Source of the DNA: Hespellia sp.
Lineage (GTDB): Bacteria > Bacillota > Clostridia > Lachnospirales > Lachnospiraceae
DNA length: 44,736 nt
NCBI GenBank assembly: GCA_022790755.1
Contig: JAAVXR010000083.1
Location: forward strand, 1-44,736
Direction: 5' to 3'
Below are positions 23,565-32,092 of the stretch, piece after piece. Under the pieces are notes generated by a model. That model searched no databases, was not told where the DNA came from, and worked only from the letters and a program-made list of their open reading frames with translations. Every line of letters starts with the position of its first letter. The first letter of the stretch is position 1. Position numbers and translations under genes: made by a program.

Positions 23565-24878
23565 TTATACCAATTCATCAATCACTCCCAAATCAAATAA
23601 GAGTCTAGACAAAACATATTTATCACGAAAATCCTTCGTCACCCGTAAAATCATAGGAAGCAGGCTTTCATCAGCTCCAATATCTTCCAACGTCTTCGGC
23701 GCCTCTATTTTATCCAGCAACTCTACAATCTCTGCTGATGAAGGCAGCTCTTCATCCATAATCTGCAGAATCTGATCCCAGTTATCCAAAATAATATCAA
23801 GCCTCTTTCTGTGGAGGTCCACACGATATTTCCCTTCTTTCGCCTCAAGGGCAATCATGCTCTCCGCGCTCTTCCCCAGAAATTCCCGCAAAGTCTTGCT
23901 CCACGCCTCATAATCAAACGACTCCACATACGCCAGAGCTTTCTCTTTATCCGGTGTAATCTTCCGCAGCTTTTCATAAATCTCCAATGCAATTCTGGTT
24001 CCCACTGCACACTGAATCCCATGCAATTCAACCGGAATCCCTAATTCTGCCCCACGCATATCCAATACATGAGACACATAGTGTTCCACTCCCGATGCCG
24101 GGCGGGAGATACCTGCATAATTCATAGCAGCCCCACAGATCAGTAATCCTTCGAATACGGACTGCACAGCCTCTTTTTCTCTCTTCAGAAGGCCTGATGA
24201 CTGCTCCACGCATCGCTTCAGAGAAGAACGTACCAGTTTTGCAACTTCCTCACAATAATATTCCCCTGTAATTAAGTGTCCAATTCTCCATTCACAGATG
24301 CTGATATATTTGGCAATCATATCACCCAAACCTGACTTCATCAACTTCAATGGTGCCTGACACAAAATATCGGTGTCTCCGACAATCACATCCGCGCACC
24401 TGCTTGACAGAGAGATTCTCAGTCTGTCACGAACCATGGAAGATGTCGCAGAAGCATATCCGTCCATAGACGGTGCCGTCGCAACAATTATGTAAGGCTT
24501 CCCGGAAACGGCACTGACAATTTTACCGATGTCATTCATCACGCCGGAGCCTACCGCCACGATGATGTCACAATCTGCTTCATAGTGCATGATCGCTGAG
24601 CCAACACTCTTTTCATCCGGTTCCACAGTCTCATCGCTGTAAATAAAACTCAGACACGGAATCCCTTGATTCTGTATCAAATCATACACGGTATTTCCTG
24701 CCGCCTGATAAGTATTACGATCTGAAATCATATATACTTTTTTCGCATGATACTGTTTCAATACGCCTGGTATCTCCGAGACTACACCACTGCCTGTATA
24801 AACCTGCGCATCAAACTGATGGACTTTTCCACATACACATTGTTTTTTATTCATTGACTGCAATTGTTCCATACTCAT
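23565..24878 (-). CDS. Glycerol-1-phosphate dehydrogenase-like protein (AraM/EgsA family)
   Basis: 437 aa. The NAD-binding region is CDIIVAVGSGVMNDIGKIVS, followed by the family block VATAPSMDGYASATSSMV. The metal ligands are expected in SGLGDMIAKY, SGVEHYVSHVLD and ELHGIQCAVG. These features match bacterial AraM and archaeal G1P dehydrogenase, which make sn-glycerol-1-phosphate from DHAP. In Bacillus, AraM supplies G1P for a prenylated glycerol phosphate. The start at 24876-24878 follows AAGGAGGGTGGAAACT; a longer start at 24944 is not supported. Gene stands alone between tRNA genes. Confidence 0.85.
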   Translation of the reverse strand: MSMEQLQSMNKKQCVCGKVHQFDAQVYTGSGVVSEIPGVLKQYHAKKVYMISDRNTYQAAGNTVYDLIQNQGIPCLSFIYSDETVEPDEKSVGSAIMHYEADCDIIVAVGSGVMNDIGKIVSAVSGKPYIIVATAPSMDGYASATSSMVRDRLRISLSSRCADVIVGDTDILCQAPLKLMKSGLGDMIAKYISICEWRIGHLITGEYYCEEVAKLVRSSLKRCVEQSSGLLKREKEAVQSVFEGLLICGAAMNYAGISRPASGVEHYVSHVLDMRGAELGIPVELHGIQCAVGTRIALEIYEKLRKITPDKEKALAYVESFDYEAWSKTLREFLGKSAESMIALEAKEGKYRVDLHRKRLDIILDNWDQILQIMDEELPSSAEIVELLDKIEAPKTLEDIGADESLLPMILRVTKDFRDKYVLSRLLFDLGVIDELV

Positions 24879-25004
24879 AGTTTCCACCCTCCTTATCCGT
24901 ATTATAAAACAAAATCTTTCTGCAAGCAATAGTTTCCGTATCAAAAGGAACGCAAAAAAAGGTACAAAACTTCAACTCCTCTTGCACAGTCTTGCACCCG
25001 TATA

Positions 25005-25083
25005 TGCGGTCAGTGGGACTTGAACCCACACGGTTGCCCACTGGCTCCTAAGACCAGCGCGTCTGCCATTCCGCCATGACCGC
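25005..25083 (-). tRNA. tRNA-Leu (anticodon TAG)
   Basis: 79 nt on the reverse strand. The acceptor GCGGTCA pairs with TGACCGC with discriminator A, the anticodon loop CTTAGGA (anticodon TAG, codon CTA) sits on CTGGT/GCCAG, the variable arm is a short class II type (TGGGCAACCG), and the T loop is GGGTTCAAGTCCC. CCA is not encoded. Confidence 0.93.
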
Positions 25084-25110
25084 ATCCTCCGACAATTCCG
25101 GAACAATCTG

Positions 25111-25139
25111 ATTTTATAATACTATTACATTCTTGTCAA
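25111..25139 (-). promoter_or_regulatory. Promoter of tRNA-Leu
   Basis: On the reverse strand TTGACA (25134-25139), 17-bp spacer, TAAAAT (25111-25116), ending 28 bp before the tRNA 5' end. Confidence 0.75.
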
Positions 25140-25179
25140 TCTTATTTGCCGTTCTATTTTCACTTTCTAATATCTATCC

Positions 25180-25512
25180 TTAATCCTGATTTTGATACGA
25201 CGCAAAAGCGCTGATTAAATCTCTCGGATAAGGATTCTTATTCTTCCAAAACTGACTTCCGGTGATATCAGCCAAAATTTCTTCACCACCATTTTTCATA
25301 AAAATATCACGTATTGTTCGTATATTTTTCTCAACATTTTGTATCTCCGTACCATTTCTTTGCGCGATAGGAGTATAAATTTCTTTTCGTATGTTCAGTA
25401 ACCTTTCCGGTTTTTCTGCTGCCAGCTCTACTGCCTGCAAAAAATAATTGTACCCACAATAATGAGGAAAAACTCCCGCAGAATACAGCAACGTCTTAAA
25501 GCTCTTTTCCAT
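25180..25512 (-). CDS. Stand-alone Spo0A C-terminal-like DNA-binding domain protein
   Basis: 110 aa. The pattern LLYSAGVFPHYCGYNYFLQAVELAAEKPERLLNIRKEIYTPIAQRNGTEIQNVEKNIRTIRDIF follows the sigma-A-like effector domain of Spo0A (GY.Y...A......P, KE.Y..IA, V...IR). The C-terminus ends after a residual hydrophobic helix (YPRDLISAFASYQNQD). No receiver domain precedes it, so it cannot be switched by phosphorylation like Spo0A. AAAGGAGG precedes the ATG at 25510-25512. It may bind 0A-box-like DNA or modulate Spo0A; this is inference. Confidence 0.8.
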   Translation of the reverse strand: MEKSFKTLLYSAGVFPHYCGYNYFLQAVELAAEKPERLLNIRKEIYTPIAQRNGTEIQNVEKNIRTIRDIFMKNGGEEILADITGSQFWKNKNPYPRDLISAFASYQNQD

Positions 25513-25719
25513 CCATATGCCTCCTTTGTTCTCACCTTATTCAACAAACATAGAGCAAATTGGCAACTTTTACCACATATTAGAGCAAAATAGACTTTTT
25601 CCTACTTTTATGCACATTATGCTACATAAAAACTGCACGTTGATTTTATTACCATAATAGAAGTTTTTTCTTTTGTCAATCCGATTTACCGAAAAATTAC
25701 ATACAATTTTTTTAGAACT

Positions 25720-27642
25720 TTATGATCCGCTCGTCCTCCTTTTTATCCACTCGTTTATCGTCGCCATCATTTCTGCATAGGACTCTGATTTTATCATATC
25801 GTAAGCAAACCGCATATCAGAGACGGCCGATTTCATAATCGCAAGATTGGAAAATGGGGTCACTTCATTTTTACCATTGATGACAAAAAATGCAAGACGA
25901 CATTTCCCTAGATTCCAAGCAATAGGTTTGCGAACAGAAAATATCATAATCAAGGCTTCCCTGACCATTGATGTATAAGAATGCAGAATTACAACTGAAT
26001 TTTCCTGCTCCGTAGGAGAAAGCATTTCTCTTCTATTTATACTATCATACATATCTTCATCGGGAAAAAAGGGTACAGCTTTCTCCGCTATCATTTTTAT
26101 AAGTGCCGTTTTGTCACCAACCTCTATATTATGAAAGCAGAATTTCTGTTGAAAACTATTCGCAAAAAAAGCATAACTTCCATTATTGGTTTCAAAGACC
26201 GTCTGCAGACGCAAAAAATCTTGTTCGTTTATATATCCATTCATATAAGCCGTCGGTATTCTGGCATTGACCTGTATATTCGGAATATCCGATACCAATA
26301 AATCATAATGTTCCAATTCAATCGTATCCAACATGTAATTTTCTTTGATTACAATAGAATCCACAAACTTGTCCCAATATTTAAGAAGTTCACTGGCCAT
26401 CATCCTTCCTGAAATTAATCCGTCAATGGTTACGATCAGAATCCTTAGCTTCTGCGATTTTTTCATATAGATCAAAGGCGGATAAAATAGCCCTGCCAAA
26501 AAAGTGATCTCATATTCCTGTATCGAAATCTTCCATTTCTTTAATAAATATTCGACTACAATCATGGCATATTCCAGAGAAGATTCATTTTGTTTAGTCT
26601 CGATAATTTTTACGTCTCGTTTCTCCATTCCATATTTTACTCGGTAATACATCCCCCTCAAATGTCTCGCCAAATTGAGACGAAATTCCTGAAAAAGAGT
26701 AAAATCCATTTCCGTAGCAGCAAAAATCCAATCAATCAACTCCCCACTCAATTCATAAAGCATTCTTTCCTTTCGAATATCCAAAGAATCTTGACTGGAC
26801 AAATCTCTCCTTGATATCAAAAATACCGCCAAATAGTTCAGGACATCCTTCCGACCATCCACGTCCCCCAACGCAGACATAACATCTACGACACATTTAT
26901 ACTCTTCCGTCGCATCAATTCCTTCTATATACCTATATCGTTCCTCCAGTTCAACTTTTTGTTGGTCTCTTTCTTCACAGATAAGTATCATAAAAGCAAA
27001 TTTATAAATCGTTCCTCTCGATAAAGAAATGTGATGTGCCGTTATGCAACCAACCACTGTCCTGACCATCATTGGCCAATCCTTCTTACGGGAGAAACTC
27101 ATGTAAATTTCTTCCCCGTCACGGACCAAATCCGCCATGGCAATTCGAATATGGCTTTCATAACCTTTTACCGAAAATCCACATCCTGACTTGTTGACCA
27201 ATTCTAGATGATAGTTTCTCAAAAGCTCTTTCACCTCAGAAATATTTGCGGATATCGTTGTATTACTACGATATAGCTCTCCAGCCAGTGTATCTATCGT
27301 AATATATTTTTCCCGCTGCAACAAAATTCTTCTTGTGAGATACAAAATATCCTCCGAATATTTTAACGAAAACAAAATGTTTCCCTGATATTTCGAATGA
27401 AAACTTTCATAAAACATCTCATATTCTACCGGTTTTAATACCTCGATATAAATACCCTTTCCCGACTTTAAGACAAGCCTTGCACCGGCCATACTCTGCA
27501 ACAGCTCATCCACTACTTCCAAATCATTCCGCACCGTTTTCGACACGGTCCCCATGGAAATCGCCAGGATTTCGCTACTGAGAGGTTCAGAGCTGCTCAT
27601 TAATTTTTTTAACAATAAAATATGTCTTCGATTTAGATTCAT
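25720..27642 (-). CDS. PTS-responsive transcriptional regulator with PRD domains (MtlR/LicR type)
   Basis: 640 aa. Two N-terminal helix-turn-helix blocks (RRHILLLKKLMSSSEPLSSEILA and KYITIDTLAGELYRSNTTISANISEVKELL) are followed by PRD regions, including the conserved His in NLARHLRGMYYRVKYGM, an EIIB-like segment (KLRILIVTIDGLISGRMMASELLKYWDKF) and a C-terminal EIIA-like domain (KTALIKMIAEKAV, VVILHSYTSMV, FSNLAIMKSAVSDM). The active-site Cys normal for the EIIB-like domain is absent. It is DNA-binding rather than a BglG RNA antiterminator. Lying just downstream of the mannose-family PTS operon, it is the likely regulator of it. Confidence 0.85.
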   Translation of the reverse strand: MNLNRRHILLLKKLMSSSEPLSSEILAISMGTVSKTVRNDLEVVDELLQSMAGARLVLKSGKGIYIEVLKPVEYEMFYESFHSKYQGNILFSLKYSEDILYLTRRILLQREKYITIDTLAGELYRSNTTISANISEVKELLRNYHLELVNKSGCGFSVKGYESHIRIAMADLVRDGEEIYMSFSRKKDWPMMVRTVVGCITAHHISLSRGTIYKFAFMILICEERDQQKVELEERYRYIEGIDATEEYKCVVDVMSALGDVDGRKDVLNYLAVFLISRRDLSSQDSLDIRKERMLYELSGELIDWIFAATEMDFTLFQEFRLNLARHLRGMYYRVKYGMEKRDVKIIETKQNESSLEYAMIVVEYLLKKWKISIQEYEITFLAGLFYPPLIYMKKSQKLRILIVTIDGLISGRMMASELLKYWDKFVDSIVIKENYMLDTIELEHYDLLVSDIPNIQVNARIPTAYMNGYINEQDFLRLQTVFETNNGSYAFFANSFQQKFCFHNIEVGDKTALIKMIAEKAVPFFPDEDMYDSINRREMLSPTEQENSVVILHSYTSMVREALIMIFSVRKPIAWNLGKCRLAFFVINGKNEVTPFSNLAIMKSAVSDMRFAYDMIKSESYAEMMATINEWIKRRTSGS

Positions 27643-27690
27643 AACTTTTTACTCTTATTTACTCTTTTTATCTATAAATCATGTATTTAT

Positions 27691-27720
27691 CACTATATAT
27701 ATAGTAACTATATATAAGTG
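27691..27720. promoter_or_regulatory. AT-rich inverted repeat between divergent regulator genes
   Basis: CACTATATATATAG (27691-27704) and CTATATATAAGTG (27708-27720) form a near-perfect inverted repeat (one extra base in one arm). It sits between the PRD regulator (reverse, starting 27642) and the small XRE gene (forward, starting 27832), a position expected for a shared operator. Confidence 0.55.
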
Positions 27721-27831
27721 ATTCGTCAAGAAGTTACTTTTTAGATAGTATATAGGAGAGGTGAAGGGTGAAAGAAAAACATTTCACCTATACCTGTTTG
27801 TGCTGTGAAACACGCACAGATGGAGGAAATT

Positions 27832-28077
27832 ATGGAGAAAGAACTTTTTACATTCAGACATTATGGACATATCGAAATTGACATTAGAAGATATATGAAC
27901 CAGAAACAAATTACCCGAAATGCCCTTGCTCGTGCTATCAATACACGTTTTGAAGTAGTTGACAAATGGTATAACGGACATGTAGAGAAAATTGACGCCG
28001 ACATTCTTGCCCGCATTTGCTTCGTGCTGGACTGTGAACCTGGAGATATTATCAGATATGCCATAGAAGAAGAATAG
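27832..28077 (+). CDS. Small XRE/Cro-type helix-turn-helix protein
   Basis: 81 aa: IEIDIRRYMNQKQITRNALARAINTRFEVVDKWYNGHVEKIDADILARICFVLDCEPGDII is a complete Cro/CI-type DNA-binding domain and almost the whole protein. The start at 27832 is chosen because GGAGG lies 5 nt upstream; an earlier in-frame ATG at 27805 is less well placed. It is oriented against the PTS operon and away from the PRD regulator. Its role is unknown; it could help set expression of either. Confidence 0.82.
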   Translation: MEKELFTFRHYGHIEIDIRRYMNQKQITRNALARAINTRFEVVDKWYNGHVEKIDADILARICFVLDCEPGDIIRYAIEEE

Positions 28078-28127
28078 ATAACCAATTTTGCCGCCCATTT
28101 ATCGGCGAACTTTCGCTGCAAAACATA

Positions 28128-28149
28128 GCCGACCCAGCAATAGGTCGGC
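28128..28149. terminator. Hairpin between XRE gene and PTS operon ends
   Basis: GCCGACC (28128-28134) and GGTCGGC (28143-28149) form a 7-bp GC-rich stem with an 8-base loop between the convergent gene ends. On the reverse strand it is followed by TATGTTTT. Confidence 0.55.
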
Positions 28150-28170
28150 CTATATTGCATATATATACTA

Positions 28171-29790
28171 TTAAAAAATTCCCAGGATCGACCCAAGCAT
28201 ACCAATGACGCAGACGGTAATAATTACTTTTATGTATTTCCCACCCTTCATAATGTAGAAATATGTGAGTCCTACAAAAATCAAAGTCAGGATATTCGGC
28301 ATCAATCCATTTAGCACATCCTGCAAGACGATTGTGGTCTCGCTTGCCTGTCCTGCATTGACCACCCATGTCACAGGAGTCGTAATTTTCGCATAGTTTG
28401 CACTCATCGCGCCCATCATAATCATTCCCAGAACTCCGGCCCCGGCCATAACCTTTTTCAGCATACCGGACTTCATCAAGGTAATGATGGAGGTTCTACC
28501 TGCATTATAGCCCAAAAGCTGCATCGGATAGTAGATAGAACCGATGAAGATCCAGAAATACAGAACCGGTACAAATCCAGTCCATACCTGTCCGCTCATC
28601 GCAAACGGGATAATCAGAGAGTTCACAATCGGCATCAAGGTTACATAGAGAATCGTATCGCCAAAACTTGCCATAGGGCCCATCAGACCAGATTTGAAAG
28701 CAACCACTTCTTCACCGGTCACTTCTTCGTTGCCGTTGGCGATTTCTTCCTCCATCGCAAGAGCCGCTCCCGTAATCACCTGTCCCCACGCCTGCTCAGT
28801 CATATAGGGCAATGTATGTCTGTGAAGCGCCTCTTTCAATCCTTCCGTATCATCTCCATAGATCTTTCGCAAAGCAGGCATCACCGCTACCGCGTAGGAA
28901 GAACCATACAAGAACTCCAGAGAATTGGAAGCTCTGTGCATATTAAACACTCGCTGCCCGATAATAAAATGATCTTTTTTGGTAAACAGACTGTTCGTTC
29001 GGACCTCCCCGACATTTTCGAAGAAGTTACCTCCCGATTCAATATCCGCATAATCGTTCGAGGTGTTTATGTAGATAATCGCAATCAACACGCCGATCAC
29101 TGCAAATGTAAAGCTTGTCATTCCAGTCAATGTCATACCGATGAATCCCAAGAAAAAGAATGGAATCAGTTTCTTTTGTCCGATCAAAGTTGCGCACATG
29201 ATAAGTCCCAATGCAGGAAGCATATTTCCGATTACAATAAATCCATTTGACAGCCATGCCGGAAGATTTTCAAGAAGCGTCGCAATTCCGGAACCTGCAA
29301 AGAACAGTATGATAAAAGCCGGAATCCAACGAACGACAAACTGGAACATAATCGGAAGATAAAACCCGTTAAACGTAATCTTTTTAAAATTCAATTCGTC
29401 AATGGCTTTGTTTACCATCGCATTAAACCGGCCATTGATCAAACGACGGAAGCTGTCCAGTGTCCCACCGAACACACCGAACGGGATTGCCACGATCAAT
29501 GCGGCTTCCGCCCCGATACCGGTCTTTAGTGCGAGTGGAATCGCGATACAACAGGCAAGCGCCTGATCCTGCAGAATCGTTCCCGCAAGTGCAATGTTTC
29601 CCAAATAGTAAAGCTGAAGCGTTCCACCGATGATCATTCCCTGCGTAATGTCTCCATACGCCAGTCCAAATATCATTCCCAAAAAAATCGGATGGCTACA
29701 AAAAGCTCCTAACCAAATAATTTCACATGTCCCTAAAAAATAACAAAACGCGATTAAAGCAGCTTCGATTAATCCAAATGAAGCACCCAT
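28171..29790 (-). CDS. Fused PTS EIIC-EIID membrane component, mannose/sorbose family
   Basis: 539 aa. The first ~265 residues are EIIC-like (LGMIFGLAYGDITQGMIIGGTLQLYYLG, then several membrane helices). A hydrophilic linker (SNDYADIESGGNFFENVGEV) leads to a complete EIID-like part with KKDHFIIGQRVFNMHRASNSLEFLYG, ALHRHTLPYMTEQAWGQVITGAALAMEEE and SGLMGPMASFGDTILYVTLMPI. In most mannose-family systems EIIC and EIID are separate genes; here the frame is uninterrupted. It imports and phosphorylates a sugar with the EIIA and EIIB encoded upstream in the operon. The substrate is unknown. Confidence 0.85.
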   Translation of the reverse strand: MGASFGLIEAALIAFCYFLGTCEIIWLGAFCSHPIFLGMIFGLAYGDITQGMIIGGTLQLYYLGNIALAGTILQDQALACCIAIPLALKTGIGAEAALIVAIPFGVFGGTLDSFRRLINGRFNAMVNKAIDELNFKKITFNGFYLPIMFQFVVRWIPAFIILFFAGSGIATLLENLPAWLSNGFIVIGNMLPALGLIMCATLIGQKKLIPFFFLGFIGMTLTGMTSFTFAVIGVLIAIIYINTSNDYADIESGGNFFENVGEVRTNSLFTKKDHFIIGQRVFNMHRASNSLEFLYGSSYAVAVMPALRKIYGDDTEGLKEALHRHTLPYMTEQAWGQVITGAALAMEEEIANGNEEVTGEEVVAFKSGLMGPMASFGDTILYVTLMPIVNSLIIPFAMSGQVWTGFVPVLYFWIFIGSIYYPMQLLGYNAGRTSIITLMKSGMLKKVMAGAGVLGMIMMGAMSANYAKITTPVTWVVNAGQASETTIVLQDVLNGLMPNILTLIFVGLTYFYIMKGGKYIKVIITVCVIGMLGSILGIF

Positions 29791-29832
29791 TAAAGTTTCC
29801 CCCTTTCGTATTTAAGGCTACAACGCCAGTTT

Positions 29833-30906
29833 CTAAATATTTTTTCTCCACTCCTGGAATTTCTCGTTTGTGAGTACGGAGGGTGTGACAATCGGCGTCT
29901 CTTCCCCGGCAATCACTTTCCATACCCTTTCAAAAATCAAACGAGGCGAATTCATCTGTGCATCTTTGGTAGCACCGGCAATGTGAGCGGTCAGTGTCAC
30001 ATTATCCAGCTTCAACAGTGGACTGTCTGACTCCAACGGTTCGTTTTCGAAAACATCCAGCGCTGCTCCGGCTATTTTTCGCGTCTCCAAAGCCTTGGTC
30101 AACGCCTCATAGTCCACGAGTCCCGCCCGAGCCGTATTGATAAACACCGCATTCTTTTTCATCAGCGAAATTTCCGGCTCCCCGATCACATAATAGGTAT
30201 CCTCTGTATATCTGGCGTGAACACTCAGAAAATCTGATTCCCGAAATAAAGTCTCTTTATCTACCAGCTTTACACTGGTTCCTTTTACAGCATCCTCTTT
30301 AATATAGGGGTCATATACCAAGATATTCATGTGAAAACCACCAAGTTTCTCTGCGACTAACTTGCCGATGAACCCAAAACCAAAAAGTCCTACCGTTTTC
30401 CCGCGCATATCCATCATGGTATCCGCATTGGAAAATGGTTCCCGAAAACCTCCGCTCATAATTCTGTGATACGACAACGCGATCTTTCGGTTCTCCGCCA
30501 TCATCATTGCAATCGCAAAATCAGACACAGAGTCTGCGTTTCTTCCCGTCGCATTGACAACCATGATGCCAAGATCTTCAATCCCTTCGATGTCCACATT
30601 TTCCATTCCGGCTCTTTCCACACCGAGCACTCTCAGATTGTCAAATACGGACAGTCCTTCTTTGGAAAACGGACAAAATGTTCCCACCAATATTTCCGCA
30701 TCTTTATGTTCATAAAATGCTTCTGGAATCTTTGCATCCTTTGATCCGTGAACTTCCACATAGCGAATAGCCGCCGCCAGATCCTGTCCTTCCTCTCCCC
30801 AGAAACCGACTGCGACCTCTGCGTCAGGAAATGTTTTCTTCGCGTTTGCTATCAGCAAACTTTGCTCCGGGTCCATACCCATTTCAAGCATAATTAATAT
30901 CTTCAT
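29833..30906 (-). CDS. D-isomer-specific 2-hydroxyacid dehydrogenase
   Basis: 357 aa. The Rossmann motif GFGFIG is at 176-181, with partner Asp199 in VYDPY. Catalytic Arg260 (INTARAGLVDYEAL), Glu289 (FENEPL) and His308 (TAHIAGAT) are all present. The long N-terminal part (AVGFWGEEGQDLAAAIRYVEVHG) is less typical. It sits between the EIIB and EIIC-EIID genes, so it probably oxidises or reduces a product of the imported sugar or sugar acid. The real substrate cannot be read from sequence. Confidence 0.87.
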   Translation of the reverse strand: MKILIMLEMGMDPEQSLLIANAKKTFPDAEVAVGFWGEEGQDLAAAIRYVEVHGSKDAKIPEAFYEHKDAEILVGTFCPFSKEGLSVFDNLRVLGVERAGMENVDIEGIEDLGIMVVNATGRNADSVSDFAIAMMMAENRKIALSYHRIMSGGFREPFSNADTMMDMRGKTVGLFGFGFIGKLVAEKLGGFHMNILVYDPYIKEDAVKGTSVKLVDKETLFRESDFLSVHARYTEDTYYVIGEPEISLMKKNAVFINTARAGLVDYEALTKALETRKIAGAALDVFENEPLESDSPLLKLDNVTLTAHIAGATKDAQMNSPRLIFERVWKVIAGEETPIVTPSVLTNEKFQEWRKNI

Positions 30907-31017
30907 TCTTTCTCTGCTCCTTCTATATTGTTCTAATGTACGATCTCATCCGCTTTCAGCGAAAACACAGAATGAATTTTCGGTCTGTAAAACGATACAT
31001 CTGCATTCTACAGACTG

Positions 31018-31527
31018 CTACAAACCAGCTTTGTCCAACATCGGAATCAACTGTACAACACCTTCCGCCGGAGCTCCCTGAGAATATACATTCACATCTT
31101 TTTCTTTGCTCAGCCGCCTCAGAGAAGATGCTTCCAACTCACTCAGATATACCGCCCTCAATACCAGTTTCCGAACGTTTCCATCCTTGTCTTTTCCGGA
31201 AGCAGATTGTCCGATATTCAATTCCTTGAAATCAAGACCGGCGTCAAACGCATGCACGGCATCAATTGTATACTTAAATAGCAAAATGATATTTCCATTG
31301 CCAAACTGATCCTTTTTCCATTCTGCTACGCCCTCTTCCACCGTATAACAGTCAATCTTGACGCCCGCCGGCGCAGAAACGGCAAACATTTCCTTCATGA
31401 ACGGGTCTTTTGCAACTTCATCACAGAGAATGACGATTCTCTTCGTACTCAATCTTTTTAGCCACTGTCCCCCAACCTGTCCATGGACAAGTCTGTGATC
31501 ACAACGAGTCATAACCAAATTTCCCAT
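31018..31527 (-). CDS. PTS EIIB component, mannose/fructose/sorbose family
   Basis: 169 aa. The phosphorylated His15 lies in TRCDHRLVHGQVGGQWLK; the rest (RIVILCDEVAKDPFMKEMFAVSAPAGV, FKELNIGQSASGKDKD) follows the mannose-family EIIB fold. It accepts phosphate from EIIA and passes it to the incoming sugar. The start codon shares a base with the EIIA stop (TAATG), indicating coupled translation. Confidence 0.93.
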   Translation of the reverse strand: MGNLVMTRCDHRLVHGQVGGQWLKRLSTKRIVILCDEVAKDPFMKEMFAVSAPAGVKIDCYTVEEGVAEWKKDQFGNGNIILLFKYTIDAVHAFDAGLDFKELNIGQSASGKDKDGNVRKLVLRAVYLSELEASSLRRLSKEKDVNVYSQGAPAEGVVQLIPMLDKAGL

Positions 31528-31997
31528 TATTTCTCCTCCTTTTCCGCGGTAGATTCCATATGCGCCTCTAAGAATTCTGTCATATTAAATACACCGTTAT
31601 TTTCTATATCCAATAAGGATTCAAAAAGCTCCTCACCAGAGTATATGGTTCTTTCCATTACCGCCTGCACCAACATCGGAACATTGAAACCGGCGATCGC
31701 ATATAAAACTTTTCGCGTCTTCTTTGCGTACATCATGATCGTGTTGAAAGGGGTTCCTCCCTTAATATCCGCAAATACAATGCTCCCTTCCGGAAAAGCC
31801 TCAACAGCCGTTCCAATTTTTTTCATAAAGTCTTCCGAACTTTCCCCTTCTTCCAGCGAAAATGCTGCAAGATTCGTCTGTTCTCCCGTCAACATTCTCA
31901 GCGTCTCCAAAGACGCCACAGCCAACGCGCCATGGCTGGCGATGATAATTCCCGGCAGGTTCGGATCAATTTCAGATTCATAAAAAATCTGAGCCAT
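31527..31997 (-). CDS. PTS EIIA component, mannose family
   Basis: 156 aa. His22 in LPGIIIASHGALAVASLETL is the phosphorylation site; EGSIVFADIKGGTPFNTIMMYA and YAIAGFNVPMLVQAVM follow the EIIA-Man fold. An N-terminal extension of about ten residues (MAQIFYESEI) precedes the usual start of the domain. TGGAGG lies 7 nt before the ATG at 31995-31997. Confidence 0.92.
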   Translation of the reverse strand: MAQIFYESEIDPNLPGIIIASHGALAVASLETLRMLTGEQTNLAAFSLEEGESSEDFMKKIGTAVEAFPEGSIVFADIKGGTPFNTIMMYAKKTRKVLYAIAGFNVPMLVQAVMERTIYSGEELFESLLDIENNGVFNMTEFLEAHMESTAEKEEK

Positions 31998-32013
31998 CTC
32001 TATTCCTCCATCG

Positions 32014-32058
32014 TTTTTTCTTCTATACTTTTTTCTTCTATACTTTTTCCTTCTATAT
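32014..32058. repeat. 15-bp tandem repeat, about three copies
   Basis: The unit TTTTTTCTTCTATAC (32014-32028) is repeated exactly at 32029-32043 and with two changes at 32044-32058. It lies in the leader just before the EIIA ribosome site. A change in copy number would alter the spacing to the upstream gene but not any reading frame. Confidence 0.75.
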
Positions 32059-32092
32059 CAGGCAAAGTGCCAAAAACAACTGACCTCGGTTT

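Noticed and set aside
32014-32058. Tandem repeat as a CRISPR fragment
   Set aside because: Units are 15 bp, directly abutting without spacers, and no cas genes are present.
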